From: Acetivibrio ethanolgignens
GTDB taxonomy: Bacteria > Bacillota > Clostridia > Lachnospirales > Lachnospiraceae
Direction of reading: 5' to 3'
Length of the DNA: 63,578 nucleotides
Assembly: GCF_001461035.1 (NCBI RefSeq)
Contig: NZ_LNAM01000057.1
Coordinates: 1-63,578, forward strand
Shown here: positions 1 through 8,951 of the stretch, in pieces
Numbering within the stretch: position 1 is the first letter of the stretch
Layout: the number at the start of each line of letters is the position of its first letter
Made by a program: the position numbers and the translations under genes
The notes under the pieces: generated by a model
What the model saw: the letters and a program-made list of their open reading frames with translations, nothing else
Told to the model about the DNA's origin: nothing
Database searches by the model: none

Positions 1-13
1 CTTTCTTGGTCAT
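1..13 (-). CDS. Possible start of a divergent gene (first four codons only)
   Basis: On the minus strand an ATG at 13-11 opens M-T-K-K and runs off the window edge. An AAGGGG-like ribosome site lies about 11 bases upstream. A divergent LacI-type regulator starting M-T-K-K is common next to maltose operons in this group, but four codons prove nothing; this is a guess from context. Confidence 0.2.
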
Positions 14-75
14 GTGAAATCAGCCCCTTTGCGAAAAGTTTTTATTCCTCAAAGCTGATTATAAACAAGACAAGG

Positions 76-104
76 TTGACGATATGATAATTTTAAGGTA
101 AAAT
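76..104 (+). promoter_or_regulatory. Promoter of the maltodextrin operon
   Basis: The -35 box TTGACG (76-81) and -10 box TAAAAT (99-104) are separated by 17 bases and lie about 65 bases before the binding-protein start. Upstream, an inverted repeat (AATCAGC near 19, GCTGATT ending at 60) encloses an A/T-rich stretch at about 30-45 resembling half of a LacI-family operator. Operator identity is inferred. Confidence 0.6.
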
Positions 105-171
105 ATATACATACTTTTGGAAAAAATTACAAAGGTGTAGTTGGTAAATTTATTTTTTTAGGAGGGAAAAA

Positions 172-1458
172 ATGAAAAAGAAAATTGCGATGCTGCTCAT
201 ATGCACAATGGTAGCTGGTGTGCTTACCGCATGTGGCGGCGGGGACACAACTTCTGCCGATACAAAGGCAGAAACAGAGACAAGCAGTGAGGCTGAACAG
301 GGGAAACAGGAGGTAGAAGACATTACTTTAACAGTATGGGGACCACAGGAAGACCAGGTGGATGATAATAGTTTCCTTCAGGTTGCTGCAAAACAATTCG
401 GAGAAGCACATCCTGAATGGAATATTACATGGGAATTTGGTGTATGCTCTGAAGGTGATGCAGGGAAAAATGTTACACAGGATCCGACAGCCGCGGCAGA
501 TGTTTATATGTTTGCCAATGACCAATTAGGTACTTTAATTGAGGCTAATGCCATCGCAAAGCTTGGTGGTGATACATTAGAAGAGGTAAAAGCTACCAAC
601 TCTGAAACTATGGTGAAATCTGTTTCCGATGCAGAAGGTAATGTTTACGGTGTACCTTTCACTGGGAACACATGGTTCCTATACTATGATAAATCCGTAT
701 ATAGTGAAGAAGATATTAAATCTCTTGATACTATGATGGATAAGGGCACAGTTGCATTCCCTGTTACAAATACATGGTATCTTCCGGCATTCTATTTCGC
801 AGTAGGCGGAACAATGTTCGGTGATGGTACAGATGGTGCTGCAGGAATTACCTTTGGCGGCGAACAGGGTGCAAAAGCTACTACATATATTGCAGAAGCA
901 ATTGCCAGTGGAAAGCTGATTGATGATGCCAGTGGTGAAGGTCTTGACGGACTTCGCAATGGTACTGTAGCAGCTATTTTTTCAGGTACATGGGATGCGG
1001 CCAATGTAGCAGAAGCTCTTGGTGAAAACTACGGTGCAGCTTCCCTTCCATGCATTACCATTGATGGCAAAGAATTACAGCTGAAATCCTTCTCCGGTTC
1101 TAAGGCATATGGTGTAAACCCTAATTCCAAAAACATGAAAGCGGCGTATGCTTTAGCAGCCTGGTTAGGCTCTTCTGATATGCAGGCACTTCATTATGAG
1201 CTTCGTAATGGTGGTGTAGTTCCGTGTAATACAGCACTCCTTGCTACTGATGAATTTGTAGGCAATCCTGCTGCCCTTGCACAGGACGCTACAATTGCAA
1301 ACACATCTATTCTTCAGCCATCTATCTCTGAAATGGGTGCTTACTGGTCAAATGCAGAGTCCATGGGTAAAGGTCTTGCAAATAATGAAATTACTGCAAA
1401 AAATGCAGCAGAAAAGACCGAGCTCTGGAACGAAGCTATTAACAATACTGGGCTGTAA
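172..1458 (+). CDS. malE: Maltose/maltodextrin-type ABC transporter substrate-binding lipoprotein
   Basis: This is the extracellular sugar-binding component of an ABC importer, tethered to the membrane outer face. The 428-residue protein starts with a lipoprotein signal peptide; the lipobox LTAC ends at Cys21, followed by a Gly-rich and Ser/Thr/Glu-rich linker to about residue 48. The remainder is a family 1 extracellular binding protein (LTVWGPQ near the start of the domain, TGNTWFLYYDKS in the middle), the fold that binds maltodextrins. The start is fixed by GGAGGG at 161-166. Two permease genes and a debranching enzyme follow, supporting an alpha-glucan ligand. The exact sugar is inferred; malto-oligosaccharide is the best guess. 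Confidence 0.85.
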   Translation: MKKKIAMLLICTMVAGVLTACGGGDTTSADTKAETETSSEAEQGKQEVEDITLTVWGPQEDQVDDNSFLQVAAKQFGEAHPEWNITWEFGVCSEGDAGKNVTQDPTAAADVYMFANDQLGTLIEANAIAKLGGDTLEEVKATNSETMVKSVSDAEGNVYGVPFTGNTWFLYYDKSVYSEEDIKSLDTMMDKGTVAFPVTNTWYLPAFYFAVGGTMFGDGTDGAAGITFGGEQGAKATTYIAEAIASGKLIDDASGEGLDGLRNGTVAAIFSGTWDAANVAEALGENYGAASLPCITIDGKELQLKSFSGSKAYGVNPNSKNMKAAYALAAWLGSSDMQALHYELRNGGVVPCNTALLATDEFVGNPAALAQDATIANTSILQPSISEMGAYWSNAESMGKGLANNEITAKNAAEKTELWNEAINNTGL

Positions 1459-1489
1459 TTTGGACGGATACGTTTAGAGAGAAGGCACT

Positions 1490-1524
1490 GGCGGTGGTTA
1501 GATAGTTCTGACTGCCGCCTTTTT
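1490..1524 (+). terminator. Intercistronic hairpin between malE and malF
   Basis: Arms 1490-1501 and 1508-1519 pair over 12 positions (three G-U) with a 6-base loop, followed by five T. It sits inside the operon, so it probably works as a partial terminator or mRNA stabiliser giving more binding protein than permease. Confidence 0.7.
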
Positions 1525-1547
1525 AAATAGAGAAGGGAGTTGATGGT

Positions 1548-2936
1548 GTGGTAAAGAAACAACTGAAAAAAAAGACGCCTGCTCTTTCGAAAAAGGTGAA
1601 TCCTGATTCGCTAATCAGTGCGTTAAAAAATGGTAATCCAATTGTCTGGCTTTCCTGTCTGATTATGGGACTTGGAAATATTGCTATGGGACAGCTAATT
1701 AAGGGCTTCCTGTTTCTGGCAATTGAAATTGCTGTAATTTACTTTTTAGTAATGTCAAATGGTGGATTTTATTGGATTTCCATGCTTCCAAGCCTGGGAG
1801 ACCGCCCTATGCAGGAAATATGGAATGATGACAAGGGGATTTATGAATATATTCAAGGGGATAATTCCCAATTAATTCTGCTTTATGGAATTGCGTCTAT
1901 TTGCATTATTATTGTATTTATCATTATTTGGCGGACGTCTGTGTGCAGCGGCTATAAAGCATTAGACAGCAAGAGGAACCAAAAACATATACCGGGATTT
2001 ATGGAAGATGTGAAGTCTCTTTTTGATGAAAATGTGCATAAGCTTTTAATGGCAACACCATTTACCTGTCTGCTTATTTTTACAATTCTGCCTCTTTTGT
2101 ACATGATTTGTATGGCTTTTACGAACTATTCTAAAGAAGGCGATCATCTGGTGTTGTTTGATTGGGTGGGCCTTCAGAACTTTGAAATTTTGTTTTCTGC
2201 AAACTCTACGGTGGGTAAGCAATTTTGGAGTGTTCTTGGCTGGACGATTGTGTGGGCGATTTTTGCAACGTTCTTAAACTTTATTTTCGGAACACTTATG
2301 GCAATGGTTATTAACCGTAAGTCTATTAAATTGAAAGGCTTGTGGAGAGGCTGTCTTTCTATGACTATCGCTGTGCCGCAGTTCGTTTCACTGATGGTGA
2401 TCCGTTCCATGATGCAGCCGGAAGGGATCATCAACCGTATGCTGATGAATAATGGTTATTCTAAGCTTCCGTTCCTGACAGATGCTACATGGGCGAGAGT
2501 TATGGTTATTATTGTTAATCTGTGGATTGGTATTCCATATACCATTATGCAGGTAACAGGTATTTTACAGAATATTCCTGAGGAGCAGTATGAGTCCTCA
2601 CGTATTGATGGAGCAAATGTGGTGCAGCAGTTTGTACATATTACACTGCCTTATATGCTGTTTGTGCTGACACCTTATCTGATTACACAGTTTACTGGAA
2701 ATATTAATAACTTTAATGTCATTTATCTCTTGACAAGAGGTGAGCCTGTAGCGGTAGGAAATACAGCGGGTGCGACAGACCTTCTGGTAACGTGGCTGTA
2801 TAAGCTTTCAGTAGACCAGCAAAAATATAACATTGGTGCTGTAATCGGTATTTTTACCTTTATTGTGTTGACTGTTATTTCTTTAATCACGTATCGAAAC
2901 AGCGGTTCTTACAAAGATGAGGAGGTATTAAAATAA
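1548..2936 (+). CDS. malF: Sugar ABC transporter permease, MalF type
   Basis: This is one of the two membrane subunits of the sugar importer. The GTG start at 1548 follows AGAAGGGAG; the nearby ATG at 1543 meets a stop after two codons. The 462-residue protein has an N-terminal extension of about 160 residues with extra membrane segments, then a binding-protein-dependent transport domain. The cytoplasmic EAA loop, which contacts the ATPase, is at about residues 345-367 (EQYESSRIDGANVVQQF and the following HITLP). Its stop overlaps the malG start by one base. No ATPase gene is present in this operon, so a shared MsmX/UgpC-type ATPase encoded elsewhere probably serves it (inference from the family). 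Confidence 0.88.
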   Translation: MVKKQLKKKTPALSKKVNPDSLISALKNGNPIVWLSCLIMGLGNIAMGQLIKGFLFLAIEIAVIYFLVMSNGGFYWISMLPSLGDRPMQEIWNDDKGIYEYIQGDNSQLILLYGIASICIIIVFIIIWRTSVCSGYKALDSKRNQKHIPGFMEDVKSLFDENVHKLLMATPFTCLLIFTILPLLYMICMAFTNYSKEGDHLVLFDWVGLQNFEILFSANSTVGKQFWSVLGWTIVWAIFATFLNFIFGTLMAMVINRKSIKLKGLWRGCLSMTIAVPQFVSLMVIRSMMQPEGIINRMLMNNGYSKLPFLTDATWARVMVIIVNLWIGIPYTIMQVTGILQNIPEEQYESSRIDGANVVQQFVHITLPYMLFVLTPYLITQFTGNINNFNVIYLLTRGEPVAVGNTAGATDLLVTWLYKLSVDQQKYNIGAVIGIFTFIVLTVISLITYRNSGSYKDEEVLK

Positions 2937-3808
2937 TGGCTAAAATGAAAAAAGGCGGAATGCGTCAGAAAAGAATGGCAGGAGATATCGCAATTTATAT
3001 TTTTCTGATAATTGTTTGTATTATATGGATGCTTCCTTTCTTATGGCTTGTTATGCAATCCTTCCGGGATGGAAAGGGGCAGTTTATCAGTACCTTCCTG
3101 CCAACACAGTATACGTTAAATAATTATAAAGCACTATTTACAGAATTTAGTGTTATGAATTTCCCAAGAATGTTTATGAATACTTTTGTGATTGCATGCT
3201 TTACCTGCGTGATTAGTACCTTTTTTGTATTGTCTGTAGCGTATTGTACCAGCCGCTTGAAATGGAAAATGCGTAAGCCTTATATGAATATGGCGATGAT
3301 TTTAAATCTGTTCCCGGGCTTTATGACCATGATAGCCGTATACTTTATTTTAAAGGCATTGGGAATGACGGAAGGTAACAAAATTCCATTGGCGCTGATT
3401 ATTGTTTTCTCAGCAGGTGCCGGAACGCAGTTTTATGTTATGAAGGGGTATATGGATACTATTCCAAAGGCATTGGATGAAGCAGCAGCTTTGGATGGAT
3501 GTACAAGATGGAAGATTTTTACAAAGATTACCCTGCCCCTTAGTAAGCCGATGATTGTATATCAGATTATTACTTCCTTTATGACACCATGGATAGATTT
3601 CGTATTTGCAAAGGTTATTGTTCGTACAGAATCAAAATATTTTACGGTATCCATAGGTTTGTGGAATATGTTAGAAAAGGAATATGTGGACACATGGTTT
3701 GTACGTTTCTGTGCAGGTGCGGTTCTGGTTTCCATTCCAATTGCAATCCTGTTTATGGTTACCCAGCGATTCTATAGAGAAGCAATGGGTGGAGCCGTTA
3801 AGGGGTAA
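2936..3808 (+). CDS. malG: Sugar ABC transporter permease, MalG type
   Basis: Second membrane subunit of the importer, 290 residues with six predicted membrane helices. The EAA loop is clear at about residues 177-197 (DEAAALDGCTRWKIF then TKITLP), the standard ATPase contact. The ATG shares one base with the malF stop (TAATG), so translation of the two is coupled. The C-terminus reads QRFYREAMGGAVKG, close to the usual end of MalG proteins. It pairs with MalF to form the channel for sugar delivered by the lipoprotein. Confidence 0.9.
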   Translation: MAKMKKGGMRQKRMAGDIAIYIFLIIVCIIWMLPFLWLVMQSFRDGKGQFISTFLPTQYTLNNYKALFTEFSVMNFPRMFMNTFVIACFTCVISTFFVLSVAYCTSRLKWKMRKPYMNMAMILNLFPGFMTMIAVYFILKALGMTEGNKIPLALIIVFSAGAGTQFYVMKGYMDTIPKALDEAAALDGCTRWKIFTKITLPLSKPMIVYQIITSFMTPWIDFVFAKVIVRTESKYFTVSIGLWNMLEKEYVDTWFVRFCAGAVLVSIPIAILFMVTQRFYREAMGGAVKG

Positions 3809-3813
3809 TATTT

Positions 3814-4590
3814 ATGGATAAGCAAAGGGCTTTAAGGAAAAAAGGACTGGATAGAGGCGAGATTTTTCTTTTGGGAATGATATTTCTTACCCTTGGACTG
3901 CTTGGGAGAGGCCTTCTTCAGAACAGGGTCCTGGGAATTGGTACAATTTCGAATCAGGAGCTTTTACAGTCAATGGAGGATAACCGTCATATTATGTGGC
4001 TGGCATCGGGAGCACTTTTTTTACAAGGGATAGAGACCTGTGCTGTACCGATTTTTGCACTTCTCAGTATAGAAAAGATTCTGCATGCAGAAGATTTGAA
4101 GTATGATATGCTTTGGGTGCTAGGCGTAGCAATGCTTAGTGAAATACCTTATCATCTTGTCCTGGGAGGAAAAATCCTAGGCTGGGAAAAGAAAAATCCC
4201 GTATTTGGAATTTTCTTTGGTTTGCTTATGCTTTGGTTTTACCAACAATATCAGAAAAAGTCACTGAAGAATATAGTAGTTAGGATTACTCTGACTCTGG
4301 CGGCAGCTGGCTGGTGTTTGATGTTTCGCATAGAGCACGGAGGATGTCTTATATTTCTTATCTCTGTTTTTTGGATTTTTAAGGAAAAGCCAGCCTATCG
4401 GAATCTGGCTACCGCCCTGGCAGCAGCACTATGTAGCCTTGTTTCTCCATTTTTCTTAGTCTCCCCTATGGGCGTTATGGTAAATTATTTTTATAATGGG
4501 GAAGAGGGGAATTTGAATAGAAAGGTAAGGTATTTGGCATATCCGATGCTGTTGCTGGTTGTGTGGGTAATAGGTAAAGGAATTGATTAA
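3814..4590 (+). CDS. TraX-family integral membrane protein
   Basis: A 258-residue multi-pass membrane protein with about seven hydrophobic segments. The C-terminal block at about residues 224-250 (NYFYNGEEGN, then KVRYLAYPMLLLVVW) matches the conserved end of the TraX family, whose founder acetylates F-pilin; most clostridial members have no known substrate. It begins 5 bases after malG with AAGGGG upstream and ends 2 bases before the debranching gene, so it is embedded in the sugar operon. Acyl transfer to an envelope component would fit the family, but its function here is unknown. Confidence 0.6.
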   Translation: MDKQRALRKKGLDRGEIFLLGMIFLTLGLLGRGLLQNRVLGIGTISNQELLQSMEDNRHIMWLASGALFLQGIETCAVPIFALLSIEKILHAEDLKYDMLWVLGVAMLSEIPYHLVLGGKILGWEKKNPVFGIFFGLLMLWFYQQYQKKSLKNIVVRITLTLAAAGWCLMFRIEHGGCLIFLISVFWIFKEKPAYRNLATALAAALCSLVSPFFLVSPMGVMVNYFYNGEEGNLNRKVRYLAYPMLLLVVWVIGKGID

Positions 4591-4592
4591 AA

Positions 4593-6569
4593 ATGAAAAA
4601 ATATGTATTTGGCAGACAGGATTTTTCGAATCTACGAAGAGCACAGGAGAATTGCTTTTTGCTCACCAATGGTTTGGGAGGCTATTCTTCTGTGACAGCA
4701 GCAGCTTCTGTATTACGGTGTGATCAGGGAATTCTTGTGGCAGCAGCCAAGGCGCCCAATGAGAGAATTACCAAGGTGCATCGGATGAGAGAATCATTGC
4801 AGATGGGAGAAGAGAAAAGGATATTATCTACGCAGGAGTTTGCAGATGAAACACCGAAGGAAGAGGGGTTTCGATATATTTCCTATGTTTCCTATGAAAG
4901 AGTTCCGAGCTGGAATTACCATATAGAGGGAGTTTCCGTAAAAAAGATATTGGCTATAGGACGGGAAAAGAATACAGTAGCAGTGCTTTACACGTTAGAA
5001 AATCGTTCCCCGGATATAGCAGTGTTCTGTGTGGAGCCCTTCTTAAAATTTGCACCCAAGGAAGAAGCATTGCAGGAAGAAAAAGAGATTTCCTACAGGA
5101 AGGGAAGGGTGACAGACGGAAAGTATTCCATGTTTGTTCGAACGAATGGAAGAATAGAAGAGAAGGAAACATTTTGGCAGCTACTTTCCTATCCAGAGGA
5201 TGAGAAGGATGGAAGACCGGGAAAGGGATTGTGTGCCTGTTGTTTTTCAATTTTGAAAGAAGTAAAGCCGCAGGAGATTGTAAGTCTGGAAATAGTATTT
5301 TCTGTAGAGGAGCTTCCACTTTCCGGTGAAGAAATCCTAAAGGAAACGGTTAGATACCAGGAAAGCCTTGAGGAAGCTCTGAAATTTTCAGATCCTGTTG
5401 CCAGAGAATTAGCAATCCGTGGTGATGATTTTATAGTCAGAAGAGATTCTACGAAGGGAAAGACAATTTTGGCTGGCTATCCTTTGTTTAGTGATTGGGG
5501 AAGAGATACCATGATTGCACTTCCAGGGTTGACCCTTTCTACAGGCAGATTTGAAGAGGCAAAAAGTATTTTAAAAACCTTTTTGACCTATGAAAGAGAC
5601 GGCCTTATTCCGAATCTTTTTCCGGAAGGGGGAGAGGAGCCTCTATATAATACAGCCGACGCAGCACTTTTACTTCTTGACTGTATATGGCAGTATTATA
5701 TAAAAACTGGAGATAAAGCCTTTGTAAAAGACGCATGGAGGAAAATGGAGCATATTATTGCCTGCTATCGCCAGGGAACCCATCATGGGATTCGGATGGA
5801 TGAGGATGGTCTTATTTTTGCAGGAGAGGGCTTAGACCAGGTGACATGGATGGATGTGTGTGTGGAGGGGATACTTCCTACACCCCGGCATGGAAAGCCG
5901 GTAGAAATCAATGCTTACTGGTATAATGCACTGCGAATCATGGATACACTGGCAGCAGAATTTGGGTTTGAAAAAAAAGATTATCTGGAATTATCTGAAA
6001 AGGTGAGGCATTCTTTTAGAGAGAAATTTTTTATACAAGAAAGAGGGTATTTAAGGGATGTTTTGTGTGGAGGGAGAGCAGAAGAGCAGCTACGCTGCAA
6101 TCAGCTTTGGGCGGTAGCTCAAAGCTTTACCATGCTTACGCCAGAGCAGGAGAAAAGTGTAATTGATACGGTGTATCAAAGACTTTATACCTCCTGTGGA
6201 ATCAGAACTCTGGCAATAGAGGATCCGGAATTTCGCGAAGCTTATAGTGGAGTGCAAAAGGAGCGTGATATGGCATACCACCAGGGAACGGTATGGATAT
6301 ACCCTATGGGGGCATATTATCTTTCTTATCTTAAGGTACATGGATATTCTAAGGAGGCCGCCAGATATGTAAAAGAACAGTTAAATGCACTAGTTCCTAT
6401 GTTAATACAGGGATGTGTCGGACAGCTTCCGGAAATCTATGATGGTAAATTTCCTGTGGATGGGAAGGGGTGCTTTGCACAGGCATGGAGTGTGGGAGAA
6501 ATGCTGCGGGTTTATGAGAAACTGGAAGAGATCCAAAAAGATTCACTTGAAATATCTTCGTCCTTATGA
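4593..6569 (+). CDS. Glycogen debranching enzyme (amylo-alpha-1,6-glucosidase)
   Basis: Cytoplasmic 658-residue enzyme that removes alpha-1,6 branches from imported or stored alpha-glucans. The N-terminal domain (about 15-250) opens with the typical LLTNGLGGYSSVT. The C-terminal (alpha/alpha)6 catalytic domain (about 270-640) carries SDWGRDTMIALPGLTL at about 300, TWMDVCVEG followed by PRHGKPVEINAYWYNAL near 417-440, HQGTVWIYPMG at about 562 and PEIYDG at about 613, all family signatures. It is the last gene of the maltodextrin operon, which fits degradation of sugars brought in by MalEFG. Confidence 0.92.
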   Translation: MKKYVFGRQDFSNLRRAQENCFLLTNGLGGYSSVTAAASVLRCDQGILVAAAKAPNERITKVHRMRESLQMGEEKRILSTQEFADETPKEEGFRYISYVSYERVPSWNYHIEGVSVKKILAIGREKNTVAVLYTLENRSPDIAVFCVEPFLKFAPKEEALQEEKEISYRKGRVTDGKYSMFVRTNGRIEEKETFWQLLSYPEDEKDGRPGKGLCACCFSILKEVKPQEIVSLEIVFSVEELPLSGEEILKETVRYQESLEEALKFSDPVARELAIRGDDFIVRRDSTKGKTILAGYPLFSDWGRDTMIALPGLTLSTGRFEEAKSILKTFLTYERDGLIPNLFPEGGEEPLYNTADAALLLLDCIWQYYIKTGDKAFVKDAWRKMEHIIACYRQGTHHGIRMDEDGLIFAGEGLDQVTWMDVCVEGILPTPRHGKPVEINAYWYNALRIMDTLAAEFGFEKKDYLELSEKVRHSFREKFFIQERGYLRDVLCGGRAEEQLRCNQLWAVAQSFTMLTPEQEKSVIDTVYQRLYTSCGIRTLAIEDPEFREAYSGVQKERDMAYHQGTVWIYPMGAYYLSYLKVHGYSKEAARYVKEQLNALVPMLIQGCVGQLPEIYDGKFPVDGKGCFAQAWSVGEMLRVYEKLEEIQKDSLEISSSL

Positions 6570-6602
6570 AGCGTAAATGTCCTATTGCGTTTGGAAAGCA
6601 TA

Positions 6603-6655
6603 AAAAAGGGTTGCCGATTTAAGAATTTTTGTTCGTTAAAGCGGCAACTCTTTTT
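6603..6655. terminator. Bidirectional terminator between the debranching gene and parC
   Basis: Arms 6603-6616 and 6642-6655 are complementary at 13 of 14 positions (one G-U). The 5' arm begins with A5 and the 3' arm ends with T5, so it can end transcription from both sides. It lies between convergent genes. Confidence 0.85.
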
Positions 6656-6689
6656 AAAATCGTTATCAGCTATTTTAACTAATTTTTCT

Positions 6690-8939
6690 TCAAGTTAATT
6701 GGGCCCTTTGTCCCTTAGCTCCGCGTTTTCGATTGCGGATTTTTTTTGCATTGAGGATTTTACCGTCCCATAGGAAGGTTTCGGTATCCGCTGGAAGGCA
6801 GGTAGAAAAGGCAACGAAATCTTCCTTTTCCAATGTAATGGCTTTGACACCGCGGCTGGTCTTTTTGAGCTCTGATACCTCCTCCAGAGGAAACCCCAGG
6901 GAAAGGTGGCTTTGGGTAATTAAAATAACCTTGCAGTTACCGGAAAGAATGTCACTGGCAGAAAGCTGTGTAATACCTGCAATTTCATCTTCCTTATCAA
7001 GCTTGGTAGAGGCAATGACAGAACGGTTAGTTTCAAATTCAGCACCGGATACCAGCTTGATAAAGCCATTCTTTGTAGTAAATAAAAGCTGACTTTCAAA
7101 AAGCGCTTCAAAGGAGGAATAAAGAAGGATATCCTCCTTATCCACCTTGCATAGTGTATGAATTAGTGTACCCTTATCCTTAATCTTACAGCGTGGGATA
7201 GAAGAGGCCTTGACCTGGTACATATTACCCTGGGCTGTAAACAGACAGAGGCGGTCGGTATTTTGCATCGTTACAATGTGAGCATATTCCTTAAGGGTAT
7301 CCTCGTTGACACGGGAAAGGGAAGGTGTATCTAAGGATTTGGTATAGCCGAAGCGGTCGATTAATATATTAATCTCCTCAATCTTTACCTCTTCCACATA
7401 GGCTGTATTTTCAATGTTCGTAAGCTGTGTTCGTCTTGGATAGGAAAATTGTTTTTTGTATTCCTTTAAGCGGAGCTTAATCTGTCTATGAAGCTCTTTT
7501 TTATCACCAAGAATTTTTTCATATTCCGCAATCGCAGCAGTCAGGGAATCTCCTTCCTCATGAAGCTTTAAAATTTCCAGACCAATTAATTTGGAAAGGG
7601 GCATAGAGAGGATGGCATCTGCCTGACGTTCAGTGAAATTCATCCGGGTAGCCTCCAGCTTGGACTCATAGGATTTAAAATGGATATCCGTGATATTTCC
7701 TTCTGTTAAGCATGCCTTCGCCTGCTTAACGGAAGAGCTTCCACGGAGAATTTCAATAATCAGGTCAATAACATCCGTTGCCCGGATAAGACCATCGACG
7801 ATTTCCAACCGGTTTCGGGCTTTTTTTAGCTGATATTCGTATTCCTTTGTATAAAGAATCTCCTGGAAACCGATAAATTCACGGAGCATAGCTGGAAGGC
7901 TGAAGGTAATCGGCTGCTGTTCCTTGACAGCAAGGAGATTAACACTGTAGGTATCCTCCATAGTGGTTTTTTTATACAGGCCATTTAAGAGGTTTTCTAC
8001 ATCACGGTCTTTTTTTACTTCAATTACAATGCGGATACCCTCCTTGGAGGACTCGTCCCGCACATCGTAGATTTCATCGAAAACCTTGTCTTTCATCAGT
8101 GCAGAGAGGCTTTCTACCAGCTTGGTTTTGTTGCCGGCGGTAGTATAAGGAATCTCGGTGATAATAATATTGGTTCTACCATAGTCTCCTTTTTCAAGCT
8201 CTGTTTTAGCACGGATTTTAAGGCGACCCTCGCCGATGGCATAAATATCCTTGATTGCCTCTTCATTGACGATAATGCCACCAGTTGGAAAATCCGGACC
8301 CGGAATATAGTGCATCAGCTTTTCCAGAGAAATATCGGGATTATCCAGACAGGCAATAGCACCGTCGATGACCTCGCCCGGATTATGAGGAGGAATGTTG
8401 GTTGCCATGCCTACAGCGATACCGGTAGTTCCGTTAATCAAAAGATTTGGAAGCATAGAAGGCAGCACTGCCGGTTCCTGCTCGCTTTCATCAAAGTTTG
8501 GAAGAAATTCCACCAGCCCCTTATCCAGGTGGGAAAGCATGGTCATGGCAGCAGAGGAAAGACGGGCTTCGGTATATCGCATGGCAGCTGCACCATCACC
8601 GTCGATGGAGCCGAAGTTTCCATGACCGTCTACTAAAGGCAGTGAAAGAGAGTAATCCTCGGTCATATGCACCAGGGCATCGTAGATGGAGCTGTCACCA
8701 TGAGGATGATATTTACCCATGGTATCGCCGACGATTCTGGCACTTTTACGGTGTGGCTTGTCCGGAGACAGTCCCAGCTCGTTCATTGCAAAAAGGATTC
8801 TTCTTTGGACCGGCTTTAAACCATCCCGCACATCCGGCAGGGCTCTGGCGATAATAACGCTCATGGCATAATCGCGGTAAGAGGTTTTCATTTCCTCTGA
8901 AAAATCCAGCTGTATAATATTTTCCTGTGTCTTACTCAT
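6690..8939 (-). CDS. parC: DNA topoisomerase IV subunit A (ParC)
   Basis: Breakage-reunion subunit of a type IIA topoisomerase, 749 residues. The catalytic tyrosine is Tyr122 ([11 protein letters not shown]). The quinolone-determining segment [15 protein letters not shown] at 78-92 keeps Ser83 and Asp87, the usual sensitive state. The C-terminal beta-pinwheel lacks the GyrA box (QRRGGKG type), the hallmark for supercoiling, so ParC is favoured over GyrA. The ATG follows AAAGGATAAGCT, and parE ends 12 bases upstream. The C-terminal tail is rich in Arg/Lys. The enzyme decatenates daughter chromosomes. Confidence 0.85.
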   Translation of the reverse strand: MSKTQENIIQLDFSEEMKTSYRDYAMSVIIARALPDVRDGLKPVQRRILFAMNELGLSPDKPHRKSARIVGDTMGKYHPHGDSSIYDALVHMTEDYSLSLPLVDGHGNFGSIDGDGAAAMRYTEARLSSAAMTMLSHLDKGLVEFLPNFDESEQEPAVLPSMLPNLLINGTTGIAVGMATNIPPHNPGEVIDGAIACLDNPDISLEKLMHYIPGPDFPTGGIIVNEEAIKDIYAIGEGRLKIRAKTELEKGDYGRTNIIITEIPYTTAGNKTKLVESLSALMKDKVFDEIYDVRDESSKEGIRIVIEVKKDRDVENLLNGLYKKTTMEDTYSVNLLAVKEQQPITFSLPAMLREFIGFQEILYTKEYEYQLKKARNRLEIVDGLIRATDVIDLIIEILRGSSSVKQAKACLTEGNITDIHFKSYESKLEATRMNFTERQADAILSMPLSKLIGLEILKLHEEGDSLTAAIAEYEKILGDKKELHRQIKLRLKEYKKQFSYPRRTQLTNIENTAYVEEVKIEEINILIDRFGYTKSLDTPSLSRVNEDTLKEYAHIVTMQNTDRLCLFTAQGNMYQVKASSIPRCKIKDKGTLIHTLCKVDKEDILLYSSFEALFESQLLFTTKNGFIKLVSGAEFETNRSVIASTKLDKEDEIAGITQLSASDILSGNCKVILITQSHLSLGFPLEEVSELKKTSRGVKAITLEKEDFVAFSTCLPADTETFLWDGKILNAKKIRNRKRGAKGQRAQLT

Positions 8940-8951
8940 AGCTTATCCTTT

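Noticed and set aside
4954-5319. 121-codon minus-strand frame inside the debranching enzyme gene
   Set aside because: Antisense shadow with Pro/Leu/Phe-rich composition typical of chance frames.
6733-7092. 119-codon plus-strand frame inside parC
   Set aside because: Antisense shadow of a well-conserved gene; no ribosome site or family resemblance.
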